This document shows positions 48,965-57,783 of a stretch of DNA of 64,000 nucleotides, piece by piece. How positions within the stretch are numbered: the stretch's first letter is position 1; every line of letters begins with the position of its first letter. The DNA lies in assembly GCF_038070315.1 (NCBI RefSeq), contig NZ_JBBPCC010000010.1, forward strand, positions 186,001 to 250,000, given 5' to 3'. The position numbers and the translations under genes are program-made. The notes below the pieces were generated by a model. The model did not search any database. It saw only the letters and a list, made by a program, of their open reading frames with translations, and had not been told where the DNA came from. The stretch is from Paenibacillus_G filicis (GTDB lineage Bacteria > Bacillota > Bacilli > Paenibacillales > NBRC-103111).

Positions 48965-49063
48965 CGTGTTTATGGCATGGACGATGAGGCGATTGGAAGC
49001 AGGCTTCACAGAAAAAGGGACACGACTCCCGACATTATCGGACAGTAGGGGGAGGATTAGGGG

Positions 49064-49111
49064 TTGACAGGAGAGACCCCCCTGTTATACTGAAAGTGAT
49101 AATCATTATCA
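49064..49111 (+). promoter_or_regulatory. Promoter with perfect Fur box (siderophore operon)
   Basis: TTGACA at 49064-49069, 16-base spacer, TATACT at 49086-49091. TGATAATCATTATCA at 49097-49111 is a perfect 7-1-7 Fur box that covers the transcription start. The operon should be repressed when iron is sufficient. Confidence 0.9.
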
Positions 49112-49140
49112 ATAAAATACATATAGACGGGGTGCTTATC

Positions 49141-50157
49141 ATGTTGTCCGGCAAATCAAGAAAGTTGTTATCTCTGCTTGCGTTAAGTTTGGCTCTTACG
49201 GTCAGTGCATGCGGAGGCGGGGGAAATCAGGCAAAGGAAGCGGCGAAGCCCGCTGAACCAGCTTCCACATCTTCTGCAGCGCAGACCGCGAATCCGGCTC
49301 CGGCGGCGGCCGAGACGAAAAAAATCACTCACGCGCTCGGAGAGACAGAGGTACCCGCGCAGGTAAGCCGGGTCGTATCGCTGACTCCACATTTCGCCGA
49401 TCACCTGGTATCGCTGGGCATTACGCCTGTCGGCTCAGTCGTACGCGAGGGCGGAGATTTTGAACCGTATCTGGCAGCTCAACTGAAGGGGACGGATTCC
49501 GTAGGCCAGTCATCGGCACCGAGTCTGGAGAAGCTGGTGACGCTGAAGCCCGACCTGATCCTGGCGGTGGAGAAGGATCACTCCAAAGTGTATGAGACTT
49601 TGAAGAAAACGGCTCCTACGCTCGTATACACAGATAAGGAAATGGAGCAGGACTGGGCCAGCGTGTTCCTGAAGGTAGCGGAAGCCGTAGGCAAGGAAGC
49701 GGAAGGGAGGCAGAAGCTGCAAGCGTTCGGAGATAAAACGAAGGCTCTTCAGGGGAAGCTTGCTGCCAAGCTGGGCAATCAGACCGTCGTATTCTTCAAG
49801 GTCACGGACAAGGATACGCGCATCCTGAGCAAAAACAGCCCGCTCGGAAAAATCGCTTACGAGCAGCTTGGCCTGAAGGCGCCTCAGGGCATGCCTGACG
49901 GAGAAGGCGAGATCAAGATCGCCATCGAGAAGCTGCCTGAGCTGAACCCGGATTATATCTTCGTGATGGATACGAACGTGCCGGATTATGCCGCCAAGCT
50001 GAATGAAGCGATGCAGACGCCGCTGTGGCAGAGCCTCAATGCCTTGAAGAACAAGCATGTGTACATGGTGCCGCTCCGTGCAACGAAAACCGGCTTTGGA
50101 CTTATGATGCACAATCAGTTCGTCGACGAAGTACAGAAGGCGCTGCTCGGATCATGA
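49141..50157 (+). CDS. Iron-siderophore ABC transporter binding lipoprotein (FecB/FhuD type)
   Basis: A 338-residue binding protein with the lipoprotein signal MLSGKSRKLLSLLALSLALTVSAC (lipobox VSAC) and an Ala/Pro-rich linker. The mature domain has the class III fold: VSRVVSLTPHFADHLVSLGITPVGS, SLEKLVTLKPDLILAVEKDHSKVYETLKKTAPTLV and DYIFVMDTN. It is likely to bind a ferric siderophore or citrate complex outside the membrane. The ATG follows GGGGTG. It begins a Fur-boxed operon with two permeases. Confidence 0.92.
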   Translation: MLSGKSRKLLSLLALSLALTVSACGGGGNQAKEAAKPAEPASTSSAAQTANPAPAAAETKKITHALGETEVPAQVSRVVSLTPHFADHLVSLGITPVGSVVREGGDFEPYLAAQLKGTDSVGQSSAPSLEKLVTLKPDLILAVEKDHSKVYETLKKTAPTLVYTDKEMEQDWASVFLKVAEAVGKEAEGRQKLQAFGDKTKALQGKLAAKLGNQTVVFFKVTDKDTRILSKNSPLGKIAYEQLGLKAPQGMPDGEGEIKIAIEKLPELNPDYIFVMDTNVPDYAAKLNEAMQTPLWQSLNALKNKHVYMVPLRATKTGFGLMMHNQFVDEVQKALLGS

Positions 50158-51224
50158 GTTCCCGGCCGTCTATCGCACGACGGCCTGACTGCCTTCCCGG
50201 GGCGATGAATCAGAAGAGAAGGCTGTCGCCTTCTTTTCTGATTTTTCTCGTTTCGGCGGGTATTCTGGCCGGGCTGCTTATCTCGGTGACGACAGGAGCC
50301 GCTTCGATTTCTCCGACCACGGTGAAGGAAGCCTTCCTGCATTATGACCGGACTTCGGTGCAGCATTACACAGTGATGTCCGTCCGGCTGCCCCGTGCGG
50401 TCATTGCCGTCCTCATCGGCGCAGGCCTCGCCGTATCGGGAGCGATTATGCAGGGGATGACGCGCAATCCGCTGGCCAGCCCGAGCATTATGGGCGTATC
50501 GGCAGGCTCCGGTTTTGCTGTCGTAGGCGCCTTTATCTTCTTTCCAGCGCTGTCTTACCAGGCGATGATCCTCGTATCGATGGCCGGTGCAGCGCTCGGG
50601 ACGATGCTGGTCTTCGGCGCGGGAACTGCGGCCTCGTATATCGGCTCGGCATCCCATACGCATGTACGGCTTGCCCTGGCCGGGGCAGCGGTCAGCGCCA
50701 TGCTGGGCGCGGTGTCCGAGGGGATGCAAATTTACTACGGCATCGCCCAGGACATCATGTTCTGGTATGCGGCGGGCATCTCCGGCGTGAAGTGGGTGCA
50801 TGTACAGACGATGCTGCCTTGGGCGGCGGCGGGTCTGACCGCCGGAATGCTGCTTGCCCGCAGCATCACGCTGCTGGGCCTGGGCGAGGATTCCGCAGCG
50901 GGACTCGGGCTGCGGGTAGGCCGGGTCAAGCTGGCCGGAGCGCTGACTGTGTTCGTGCTGACCGGCTCGGCGGTAGCCGTAGCGGGGCCGATCGGCTTTA
51001 TCGGGCTGATGATTCCGCATCTGACCCGCTTTCTCATCGGGGTCGATTACCGCTGGGTGATCCCCTGTTCGGCTCTGCTCGGCGGCTTCCTGCTGCTGGC
51101 GGCGGATACGGCCGCCCGGCTGGTGAATCCTCCCCAGGAGACGCCGGTCGGTATATTGACCGCGCTGCTGGGCATTCCTTTTTTCCTGTATCTCGCCCGT
51201 AAGGAAGGGAAGGGGGCCGTATGA
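50154..51224 (+). CDS. FecCD-family iron-siderophore permease 1
   Basis: A 356-residue permease with about nine to ten TM helices (FecCD family). Hallmarks: LSVRLPRAVIAVLIGAGLAVSGAIMQGMTRNPLASPSIMGVSAGSGF and AVAVAGPIGFIGLMIPHLTRFLIG. The ATG at 50154 overlaps the stop of the binding-protein gene (ATGA); an ATG at 50205 would drop a poorly conserved lead of 17 residues. It forms a heterodimer with the next permease. The ATPase is absent from the operon. Confidence 0.92.
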   Translation: MSSRPSIARRPDCLPGAMNQKRRLSPSFLIFLVSAGILAGLLISVTTGAASISPTTVKEAFLHYDRTSVQHYTVMSVRLPRAVIAVLIGAGLAVSGAIMQGMTRNPLASPSIMGVSAGSGFAVVGAFIFFPALSYQAMILVSMAGAALGTMLVFGAGTAASYIGSASHTHVRLALAGAAVSAMLGAVSEGMQIYYGIAQDIMFWYAAGISGVKWVHVQTMLPWAAAGLTAGMLLARSITLLGLGEDSAAGLGLRVGRVKLAGALTVFVLTGSAVAVAGPIGFIGLMIPHLTRFLIGVDYRWVIPCSALLGGFLLLAADTAARLVNPPQETPVGILTALLGIPFFLYLARKEGKGAV

Positions 51225-52222
51225 GCACCCAGCGCCGCACCCTGGTTACTGTTATCGTCCTGCTGCTTCTGCTGGCTGTCATCTTCTTCATAAGCGTTAA
51301 TTCGGGGCTCGTCCGGCTCACACCGGTGGAGACCGTGCACACCCTGCTGGGCCAAGGGACACCCGATGCCCGGCTCATCTTATTCGACATCCGGCTGCCC
51401 CGGATTGTCATCGCCCTGCTGGTCGGCGCAGGCTTTGCCGTGGCTGGGGCGATCATGCAGGGCGTATCCCGCAATGCGCTGGCCGATACGGGGCTGCTGG
51501 GCATCAATGCCGGAGCGGGCTTGGCTATTGTCTTGTATGTGGTATTCGGCTATGGCAAGCTCCAGTATGCCCCGGTAGTCGCCCTGCCGGCGGTTGCGTT
51601 CGTCGGGGCTGCCTTAGCTGCCCTGTTCGTATTTCTGCTCGCGCTTAAAGACGGCCAGCTGGCCCCGGTACGGCTCGTGCTGGTTGGCATCGCCACAGGA
51701 GCGGGTATTAGCGCAGCGATGCTGTTTTTTACCTACCGGATGAATGCTTACAACTATACGTTCGTGAAAATCTGGCTGACGGGAAGCATTTGGGGCACCA
51801 ACTGGCTCTACGTACAGGCTGCGCTGCTCTGGGTGGCAGTGCTGGTGCCGCTGGCCGTCTACAAGGGTTACCGGATCAACCTGTTGACCTTGGGCGATCC
51901 TATCGCGACCGGTCTGGGCGTCGCGGTGCAGCGCGAGCGTCTGGTCCTGATGGCTGTCGCAGTCGGACTCGCGGGGGCATGCGTCGCAGTGGCCGGAAGC
52001 ATCGGCTTCGTCGGGCTGATCGCACCGCATCTGGCCCGCCGGCTGTTTCCGGCCGACTACCGGCTGCTGCTGCCGGGCGCGGCCCTGCTGGGCGCGATTC
52101 TCGTGCTTACCGCTGATACCATCGGCCGAACGATGGCGCAGCCGGTGGAAATTCCAGTGGGCGTCGTGGTTGCCGCCGTCGGAGCCCCCTACTTCCTGTA
52201 TCTGCTGATCCGCAAGCCGTGA
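51221..52222 (+). CDS. FecCD-family iron-siderophore permease 2
   Basis: A 333-residue FecCD permease. Typical stretches are DIRLPRIVIALLVGAGFAVAGAIMQGVSRNALADTGLLGINAGAGL, GSIWGTNW and GSIGFVGLIAPHLARRLFPADYR. It overlaps the first permease gene by 4 bases (ATGA), so both are made in equal amounts. It is the last gene of the iron operon; a shared ATPase (as YusV serves several siderophore systems in B. subtilis) must energize the importer. Confidence 0.92.
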   Translation: MSTQRRTLVTVIVLLLLLAVIFFISVNSGLVRLTPVETVHTLLGQGTPDARLILFDIRLPRIVIALLVGAGFAVAGAIMQGVSRNALADTGLLGINAGAGLAIVLYVVFGYGKLQYAPVVALPAVAFVGAALAALFVFLLALKDGQLAPVRLVLVGIATGAGISAAMLFFTYRMNAYNYTFVKIWLTGSIWGTNWLYVQAALLWVAVLVPLAVYKGYRINLLTLGDPIATGLGVAVQRERLVLMAVAVGLAGACVAVAGSIGFVGLIAPHLARRLFPADYRLLLPGAALLGAILVLTADTIGRTMAQPVEIPVGVVVAAVGAPYFLYLLIRKP

Positions 52223-52333
52223 AACCAAGCTGGAGGCTCAGGATATGGATATTCCAGCGTCGCGACGGGTCCAGGGAAAATAGGGGGAGGCGTGAAGCAA
52301 GCTCATCGTCTATAATAAAAGGACAGCATAAAG

Positions 52334-52356
52334 AAAAACGGCTCCGGAAGGAGCCG
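52334..52356 (-). terminator. Terminator after SASP gene 1
   Basis: On the minus strand CGGCTCC pairs with GGAGCCG across GGAA, and TTTTT follows. Confidence 0.85.
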
Positions 52357-52380
52357 CCCTTAAGTATTCGTGGTGTTGCC

Positions 52381-52608
52381 TTATCGGGAAAATTTGCCGG
52401 CCAGCTGCTGCTCGGCGATTTGAACGAGACGACGTGTAATATGACCACCGATCGCACCCGTGTCGCGGGTAGCCATGAAGCCATAGTAGCCGTCTTGAGG
52501 AATTTGAATGCCCAGTTCTTGAGCAACTTCATACTTCAGCTGGTCCAAAGCCTGGGAGGCTTGAGGAACGACCAAAGCGTTGCTGCTGCGGGATTGTCCT
52601 GCACCCAT
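52381..52608 (-). CDS. Alpha/beta-type small acid-soluble spore protein 1
   Basis: The 75-residue protein has both SASP signatures: KYEVAQELGI around the GPR cleavage site (E-L-G) and RDTGAIGGHITRRLVQIAE. It saturates spore DNA, keeps it A-like and protects it from UV. ATG 52608 follows GGAGGTGATATC. A sigma-G-like promoter lies upstream. It differs from the second SASP at 60936-61163 by only a handful of residues (mostly in the C-terminal tail and GFMAT versus GYMAS). Confidence 0.95.
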   Translation of the reverse strand: MGAGQSRSSNALVVPQASQALDQLKYEVAQELGIQIPQDGYYGFMATRDTGAIGGHITRRLVQIAEQQLAGKFSR

Positions 52609-52632
52609 TGATATCACCTCCGTTCTGATAGG

Positions 52633-52661
52633 TAGTATGTTCCACAAAAGGACTTCTACTC
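52633..52661 (-). promoter_or_regulatory. Sigma-G-like promoter of SASP 1
   Basis: On the minus strand GAGTA, a 17-base spacer and CATACTA. The -10 fits CATNNTA and the -35 fits GNATR with one mismatch. Confidence 0.55.
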
Positions 52662-52712
52662 AATTTGGAAATTGGTAAATCTGTCCATTAGCGCGAAAAG
52701 GGGATGAACAGC

Positions 52713-53243
52713 ATGTCTTTTGCACTCAGCTACCGCAACTGGTCCTTTGACCGTGACCTGCAAATCGTGCACGCCGATGTCAGGCTTGAGATTGACGGCG
52801 AATCGGTCATCGACGAGCCGCTCTGTATCGATGTAGGCCTGCCGGCCCTGCTGCTGAGCGCGCAGCGGGATGTGCGGCCCGACCGCTGGGCTGGGATTGA
52901 GGCCTGGGACAAGGTGCCCTTCTTCATCTGCGGCTGCGGCGACCCGGAATGCCGCGGCTTCTCCTTCATCGCCCGGCACCGCCAAGGCGAGCCGCTGCTC
53001 GATCTGCAGGAGGTCGAGGAGTCCCAGGACGGGGAGCCACGCCCGCTGGCCGATTACCAGATCGACCGGGCGGAGTACATCCGGCAGGTCCGGGACATCG
53101 GCGAGACGTTCCTGGCCTTCGTGGAGCCGCTCGACTATAGGCCGCTCTACGCGGACACGGTACCTACGGTTCGCAGGCTGCTAGCTGAGCTGTCTCGGCA
53201 GGAAATCGACGTTCAGGGATTTGCATCGGGTCAGAGCTCATAG
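52713..53243 (+). CDS. Protein of unknown function with CGCGDPEC motif (176 aa)
   Basis: No named family is recognized. The protein begins MSFALSYRNWSFDRDLQIVHADVRLEIDG, so an early beta-rich part is likely. A compact CGCGDPECRGF motif near 75-85 could bind a metal. The C-terminal third is acidic and helical. ATG 52713 follows AAAAGGGGATGAACAGC with good spacing. The base composition and start site are gene-like. It is convergent with capA and divergent from SASP 1, so it is a single-gene unit. Confidence 0.65.
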   Translation: MSFALSYRNWSFDRDLQIVHADVRLEIDGESVIDEPLCIDVGLPALLLSAQRDVRPDRWAGIEAWDKVPFFICGCGDPECRGFSFIARHRQGEPLLDLQEVEESQDGEPRPLADYQIDRAEYIRQVRDIGETFLAFVEPLDYRPLYADTVPTVRRLLAELSRQEIDVQGFASGQSS

Positions 53244-53291
53244 GTCAGCAGATCGACAGGCTGTGAACTTAATACCGATCGGGTGAAAAGC

Positions 53292-54527
53292 TCACCTGTC
53301 TAAGATCTCAAGCTCCGGCATCCAGCGGCGCATATGCTGCCTCAGCTCATCGCGGATGCTGGAGGCGCCCTTCAGCTCATGCTCTTCCACAGACGCAAGC
53401 GGTACGACACGGTATCCTCTCCAATCGGAGAACCGGATATAGGTCGGCATGATGCTTGCGTGCTCAACCGTTACGCCGCCCGGGCTATCGCCTGAAGCGG
53501 CTTTTTTGCGCAGCTTGGCCTGGAGGATGCCGCCGATGCGTGTATACGGCCCCGGCTGCTTCTGGGCCGCGATGAAATTGCCGAGCGAATAAACGGCCAG
53601 GCTGCGGCTGCCATGTCCGTCATCCACCCATTCGGCAGGCTGCAGCACATGCGGATGATGGCCCAGGATCAGGACCGCTCCGGCCGAAGCCGCCAGTCGG
53701 ACGAGCTCCTGCTGACCGGCGTTCGGCAGACGCTGGTACTCGTTGCCAAAGTGTAGGCTCACGATGACGGCATCGGCGCTTTGTCTGGCCTGGCTAACCT
53801 CTTGTTTCAGCGCCTCCTTATCCAGCCTGTGGACGAGATATTCCTTTCCCGGCGGGGAGAGGATACCGTTCGTTCCGTAGGTATAGGCCAGGAATGCCAG
53901 CTTCAGCCCGTGCTTCTCCAAGATGCGCAGACGCCTGCGGTCGGCTTCATCCGTGCTGGCTCCCGTATATTCGACCCCCAGCGTGCGCCAATGTGCGATG
54001 GCCCGCTGCAAGGCTCTCTCCCCGCGGTCCAGCGCGTGATTATTAGCCATGGTTACGAGGTCGAGACCAGCGTCGCGCAGTGCGTCAGCTACTTCGAAGG
54101 GACTGTTGAATGCCGGATAATCGGACAGTCCGATGGCAGCTCCGCCTGTCACGCTCTCCTGATTGGCTATCGCAATATCCGCCGTCTCCAGCATGCTCTT
54201 GACGGGGGCCAGCATCGGGCGGAAGTCGAAGGAGTTCCCGGTTCGGGCATCCTCGTAGACGGACCGATGGAGCAGGACATCTCCGACGGCTGCAAGCGTG
54301 ACGGCGGGCTCCGGAGCAGGCGGGCCTGCCTGCTGCATGCTTTCCTCAGGAAGTGGCACGGACAAGCTGCCTGTTCCGCCTCCTGTATGCTGCAGCTCGT
54401 GGACGGAGGCATCGGGAGCTGGCGGCTTTCCTTGCCTGGACAGGGTCGAACAGGAGCTGGAGACAACCGCTAGAAGAAGCGCACCGGCTATGGCGATGAG
54501 CCTGGGGGATCCCCAGATTTGTTTCAA
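53292..54527 (-). CDS. CapA family protein (PGA_cap metallophosphatase-like), lipoprotein
   Basis: A 411-residue CapA-like protein. The TTG start follows AGGAGGTGGATCC. An N-terminal lipoprotein signal (LIAIAGALLLAVVSSSC) is followed by a Pro/Ser-rich linker. The metallophosphatase-like domain has VTLAAVGDVLLHRSVYEDART, DIAIANQESVTGG, DLVTMANNHALDRGERAL and GHHPHVLQPAEW, with the Asp/His/Asn metal ligands of the calcineurin-like fold. CapA helps export or anchor poly-gamma-glutamate in some bacilli, but many copies occur without capBC, as here. It is a lone gene and its substrate is uncertain. Confidence 0.87.
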   Translation of the reverse strand: MKQIWGSPRLIAIAGALLLAVVSSSCSTLSRQGKPPAPDASVHELQHTGGGTGSLSVPLPEESMQQAGPPAPEPAVTLAAVGDVLLHRSVYEDARTGNSFDFRPMLAPVKSMLETADIAIANQESVTGGAAIGLSDYPAFNSPFEVADALRDAGLDLVTMANNHALDRGERALQRAIAHWRTLGVEYTGASTDEADRRRLRILEKHGLKLAFLAYTYGTNGILSPPGKEYLVHRLDKEALKQEVSQARQSADAVIVSLHFGNEYQRLPNAGQQELVRLAASAGAVLILGHHPHVLQPAEWVDDGHGSRSLAVYSLGNFIAAQKQPGPYTRIGGILQAKLRKKAASGDSPGGVTVEHASIMPTYIRFSDWRGYRVVPLASVEEHELKGASSIRDELRQHMRRWMPELEILDR

Positions 54528-54651
54528 GTCGGATCCACCTCCTGTTTTCCCATACTATCCCCAGATGGACAAATCCGCAGGGGATGAAACTATTTCCTGC
54601 ATACAACGTTTAACGGTATACAAAGACGTAAGCTGAGAGGGGGAGGCAGAT

Positions 54652-55152
54652 ATGGAAGCTCGCACTGTCTACTTTCGCGAAAATTTTTTCTCCAGCGGAG
54701 AAACGGAAATTCTGGATGAAGCCCAGCGGCAGGTAGGGAGGTTGGATCTGCACAGCATGTTTCATTCTGGAGTGACCGTATACAGCTCCGGCGGACTCGC
54801 GTCCTATAGCGGCAAATTCCGTTTTTTCTCCAACAAATGGTTCGTTTACAGTGGGAACGAGCAGGAAATGGGCGTATTGAGGTCCAGAATTTCGTTTCTG
54901 TCCCAACGATATGAATACGATAGTTTCCGTCACGGGATATTCACGATCGAGGCCCCTGCTTTCTCCAAAGATTATACGGTCGTTGCCCCTAATGGGCAGG
55001 TAGCTGCGGAATTCCGCCGGATTAGCCACTTCTTCGCTTCCGGAGCATTTGAGCTGACCAATCATTCGGGACTGCAGATGCAGGAATTGATCGTGGTGGT
55101 CATGGGTGTTCATGCGATCCGGAAGCGGAAGCAGTCCTCGGCGAATACATGA
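54652..55152 (+). CDS. Tubby C-terminal/LURP-like domain protein
   Basis: A 166-residue protein with the beta-barrel pattern of the tubby-like/LURP-one family (YxjI-like): VYFRENFFSSGETEILDEAQRQVGRLD, then KFRFFSNKWFVYSG, YEYDSFRHGIFTIEAPAFSKDYTVVAPNGQVAAEF and FELTNHSGLQMQELIVVVMGVHAI. These families hold a hydrophobic helix in a barrel and may bind lipids in the membrane inner face. Start follows GAGAGGGGGAGG. It is a single-gene unit. The biological role in bacteria is unknown. Confidence 0.65.
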   Translation: MEARTVYFRENFFSSGETEILDEAQRQVGRLDLHSMFHSGVTVYSSGGLASYSGKFRFFSNKWFVYSGNEQEMGVLRSRISFLSQRYEYDSFRHGIFTIEAPAFSKDYTVVAPNGQVAAEFRRISHFFASGAFELTNHSGLQMQELIVVVMGVHAIRKRKQSSANT

Positions 55153-55306
55153 AAAGTTTATGCATAAGACCTGACTTCCATAGGAATTTGGTTCAAAAGT
55201 CCTCATCATTCCAAGCTTTGTAACGGAAGTTACAGAATCTTGAATGTTGAATATGGTAGTATCGGCTTAGAGAGAAGTCAGTTCTACAAGACAAGATAGG
55301 GAGTGG

Positions 55307-56098
55307 AAGTATGCTGTTGTCCTGACGGATGAAGCAATGGAGGGCGATATCCTCGGGCGCAGTATATACACGGCTGAAGGACGGCTGATATTGAATAAAG
55401 GCGTCAAGCTTGACGATAAACGGATTGACACCATCAAGCGGCGAGGACAGCGTTACGTTGTTATCGAATCAAGAGTCGGTGAGACTTCCGGTACGGAGGG
55501 GATCAAGGCGGATTTACGCCGCCTGACGGAGCTGCTGCTCCAGGAACTGAACGAGAAGGCTCAGTTGGAAGAGGGGCTGAGCTTTGAGCCGATTAATGAC
55601 TGGGCCGATCATGCAGCCGCCTCCTTCATGGAGCAGCCGGATGTTATTTATTATTATCAAGACCTCCGGCCCAGTGGCCCGGACTTGATCGGACACAGCT
55701 TGAACGTATGCTTGCTGTCCATGCTGACGGGCAGGGCGCTCGGTTATACGCTGCCTTAGGTGAAAGAAGTGGCGATTGGCAGTCTGCTGCATGACATGGG
55801 ACTGGCCTATTCCGCGGCTGACAGCTTGCTTATCCAACACCCGGTGACCGGCTATGAACTGCTGCAAGCAGTACCTGGCATTTCCGAAGGGGCACTGAAT
55901 ATTGTCCTGCAGCATCATGAGCAACTGGATGGCAGAGGCTTTCCTCAAGGTATTACAGGGAAGGAGCTATCCGAAGGGGCACAGATTTGCGGAATCTGCA
56001 GTGATTGTGCATTTCTCAAGGCATTCGTACCCTACCCCTTGGGGACGGTTTATAAGGAAATGGGGGACAGGTATGCCTATTACTTCAGCCAAGCTTAG
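55307..56098 (+). pseudogene. HD-GYP domain phosphohydrolase, disrupted
   Basis: Homology to HD-GYP proteins runs in one frame from KYAVVLTDEAMEGDILGRSIYTAEGRLILNKG to LLHDMGLAYSAADS and LQHHEQLDGRGFPQG (HHE...DGxGFP, the GYP site). An in-frame TAG at 55757-55759 interrupts it right before the HD motif, between CCT and GTG. The 5' end also lacks a good start: the first in-frame ATG is at 55337, after conserved residues. The 3' end loses similarity after QICGICSD and stops at 56098, inside the next gene. The intact protein would degrade cyclic di-GMP; it is probably inactive. Confidence 0.75.
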
Positions 56099-56771
56099 GT
56101 CGAAGATTCCTTTTTTCCAGGGCATAGATCCTGAACTTCTGAAGCGGATTGTACCGTATGTACAGGAGAAGACCTACAGGAAGGGAACGCTTATTTTCCT
56201 AGAGGGAAGCGAAGGGAATGAGATTTATTTCATCGCATCGGGGTCAGTCAGCATTCATACGTTCAATAAATCCAAGAAGGTCATCCTGGCCTTCTTTCAA
56301 GAAGGCGATTATTTCGGGGAGATGGCGCTGATCAAGCCGGGTCTCGTACGGTCGGCAACAGCGGAGACGATCGCGCCGACGCGGTTATTCGTGCTGCAGG
56401 GAACGGATTTTAAGTACCTGTTCGAGAATGACCGTAATTTGCTTTACTACCTGGTAGAGGACACGATGGATCGGCTGCGTAATGCGAACCGGCAGATCTA
56501 TGATCTGACCTTCCTGAAGGTCCGTTCCCGCATCATGAAGCGGCTGAAGGGCTGGGCCGAGGAATATGCCGCTCCCAGACAAGCAGGCCCTGTCCTGATC
56601 CCGATGAAGCTGACCCATCAGCAGCTCGCCGATCTGGTCGGCGCCGTCCGCGAAACGGTATCCAAGGTGCTTCAGGAGCTGCAGGACGAGGGCCTGATCC
56701 AGATCAGGCAGAAGATGATTCAGGTGATCAGCATCAAGCAATTGGAGAGCAAGCTGCTGGAGGATGAATAA
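56073..56771 (+). CDS. Crp/Fnr family transcriptional regulator
   Basis: A 232-residue regulator. The N-terminal cyclic-nucleotide-binding-like domain has YRKGTLIFLEGSEGNEIYFIASGSVSI and the beta-roll GEMALIKPGLVRSATAET. The C-terminal winged helix (HTH_Crp) is LTHQQLADLVGAVRETVSKVLQELQDEGLI. No Fnr-type cysteine cluster is present, so it is of the Crp-like cNMP or redox/other-effector type. ATG 56073 follows a GGGGGACAGG site and lies inside the 3' end of the HD-GYP pseudogene; longer frames have no start signal. An HD-GYP/Crp gene pair would suggest a c-di-GMP link, but the partner is broken. Confidence 0.87.
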   Translation: MPITSAKLRSKIPFFQGIDPELLKRIVPYVQEKTYRKGTLIFLEGSEGNEIYFIASGSVSIHTFNKSKKVILAFFQEGDYFGEMALIKPGLVRSATAETIAPTRLFVLQGTDFKYLFENDRNLLYYLVEDTMDRLRNANRQIYDLTFLKVRSRIMKRLKGWAEEYAAPRQAGPVLIPMKLTHQQLADLVGAVRETVSKVLQELQDEGLIQIRQKMIQVISIKQLESKLLEDE

Positions 56772-56792
56772 CTCTGGGCTTGCCCGCTCCAC

Positions 56793-57773
56793 TTAGAGAC
56801 CGAAGTTCATATTCGGATACACATACGGGGTCTTGGCCGGCTCTGCCCGGACGACCTTTTCCACCTTGAGCACCATAATCTCCGCATCATTAAACTTCGT
56901 TTTTTCGATTTTGCCGGTTACCGTCACCCATCCGTCATTCTCGAGCGTCTTGGCTCTGTCATATTCGGCAAGTACGCCGAAGGGAGCGGCATCCGCCGAG
57001 CAGCACTGGATGGAGAAGCGCCCGATGACGAACTGCCGCTCGTTCATCTCCTCTTGACGGTAGACAAAGCCGGTGAGCTCCAGCTTCTTGCCCACGAAAC
57101 GGTCGAGATACAGATCGACTGAGGTCAGCGTCTCCATGAAAAATTCTTCCGATACTTGGATCGTATCCTGCTTATACAGCTTCTTGGCATAATCAGCATA
57201 TTGCTTGGTGAACCGGTCGGAAGGGAACAGCTCATCTGTCGGCCCAGCCGAGCCTGCTTGCTGAGCTTCCTTGCCCGCGTCGCCGGTCTGAGACGTGCGG
57301 CTGTCCGGAGCGGTAGCACCGGTACCGCCGCCGTTCGTTGGAGCTTCTCCAGTGCCCGAATCGGCGGCTGGGGAAGCCTTCTTCACCGAGCTGGCACTGC
57401 TCAGGTTCATTCCTTTCTTGGCCGCGAGACTGCTGCCCATGGTTGAGTCCGGGAGGGCGAAGCCGAGCAGCAGAGGCAGGATGAACAAGCCGTAGACGAT
57501 GGTATGCTTGAAGACGGACCTGGACGGTGTGTGGTCATGACCGCAGTCGCAGTCCGGCTCATGCCGCTTGCGCAGCGTGCTGACGGCCAGGTAGGCCTGA
57601 TGGGCGCCTACGGCATAGAGGCCCAAGGCGGACCACTTGACATAATCGGTCATGCGTGGAGCTATGTACAGGAGAATGCGTTCGCTTTGGACGAGATAGG
57701 CGATGTACCCGGCAAAGCCGAACAGGATCAACGCCTTGATGGCATGATGGAAGCTAAGCGTACGTGGACTCAT
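56793..57773 (-). CDS. TIGR03943/DUF1980 family membrane protein (YcgQ-like)
   Basis: A 326-residue protein of the YcgQ-like TIGR03943 family. Three TM helices lie in the N-terminal third (about 10-27, 45-60 and 88-106), with a CDCGHDH motif between the second and third that could bind metal. A Ser/Pro/Gly-rich linker leads to a C-terminal domain (VSEEFFMETLTSVDLYLDRFVGKKLELTGFVYRQEEMNE and FSIQCCSADAAPFGVLAEY). ATG 57773 follows GAGGTG. It starts 10 bases after the YcgR-like permease gene and pairs with it in many Firmicutes. The two likely form one transport complex; the substrate is unknown but a metal is plausible. Confidence 0.85.
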   Translation of the reverse strand: MSPRTLSFHHAIKALILFGFAGYIAYLVQSERILLYIAPRMTDYVKWSALGLYAVGAHQAYLAVSTLRKRHEPDCDCGHDHTPSRSVFKHTIVYGLFILPLLLGFALPDSTMGSSLAAKKGMNLSSASSVKKASPAADSGTGEAPTNGGGTGATAPDSRTSQTGDAGKEAQQAGSAGPTDELFPSDRFTKQYADYAKKLYKQDTIQVSEEFFMETLTSVDLYLDRFVGKKLELTGFVYRQEEMNERQFVIGRFSIQCCSADAAPFGVLAEYDRAKTLENDGWVTVTGKIEKTKFNDAEIMVLKVEKVVRAEPAKTPYVYPNMNFGL

Positions 57774-57783
57774 CGGGTTCACC

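Noticed and set aside
55757..55759. TAG in the HD-GYP gene as a pyrrolysine codon
   Set aside because: The start is also lost and the 3' end decays, which fits a pseudogene; no pyrrolysine genes are visible in the window.
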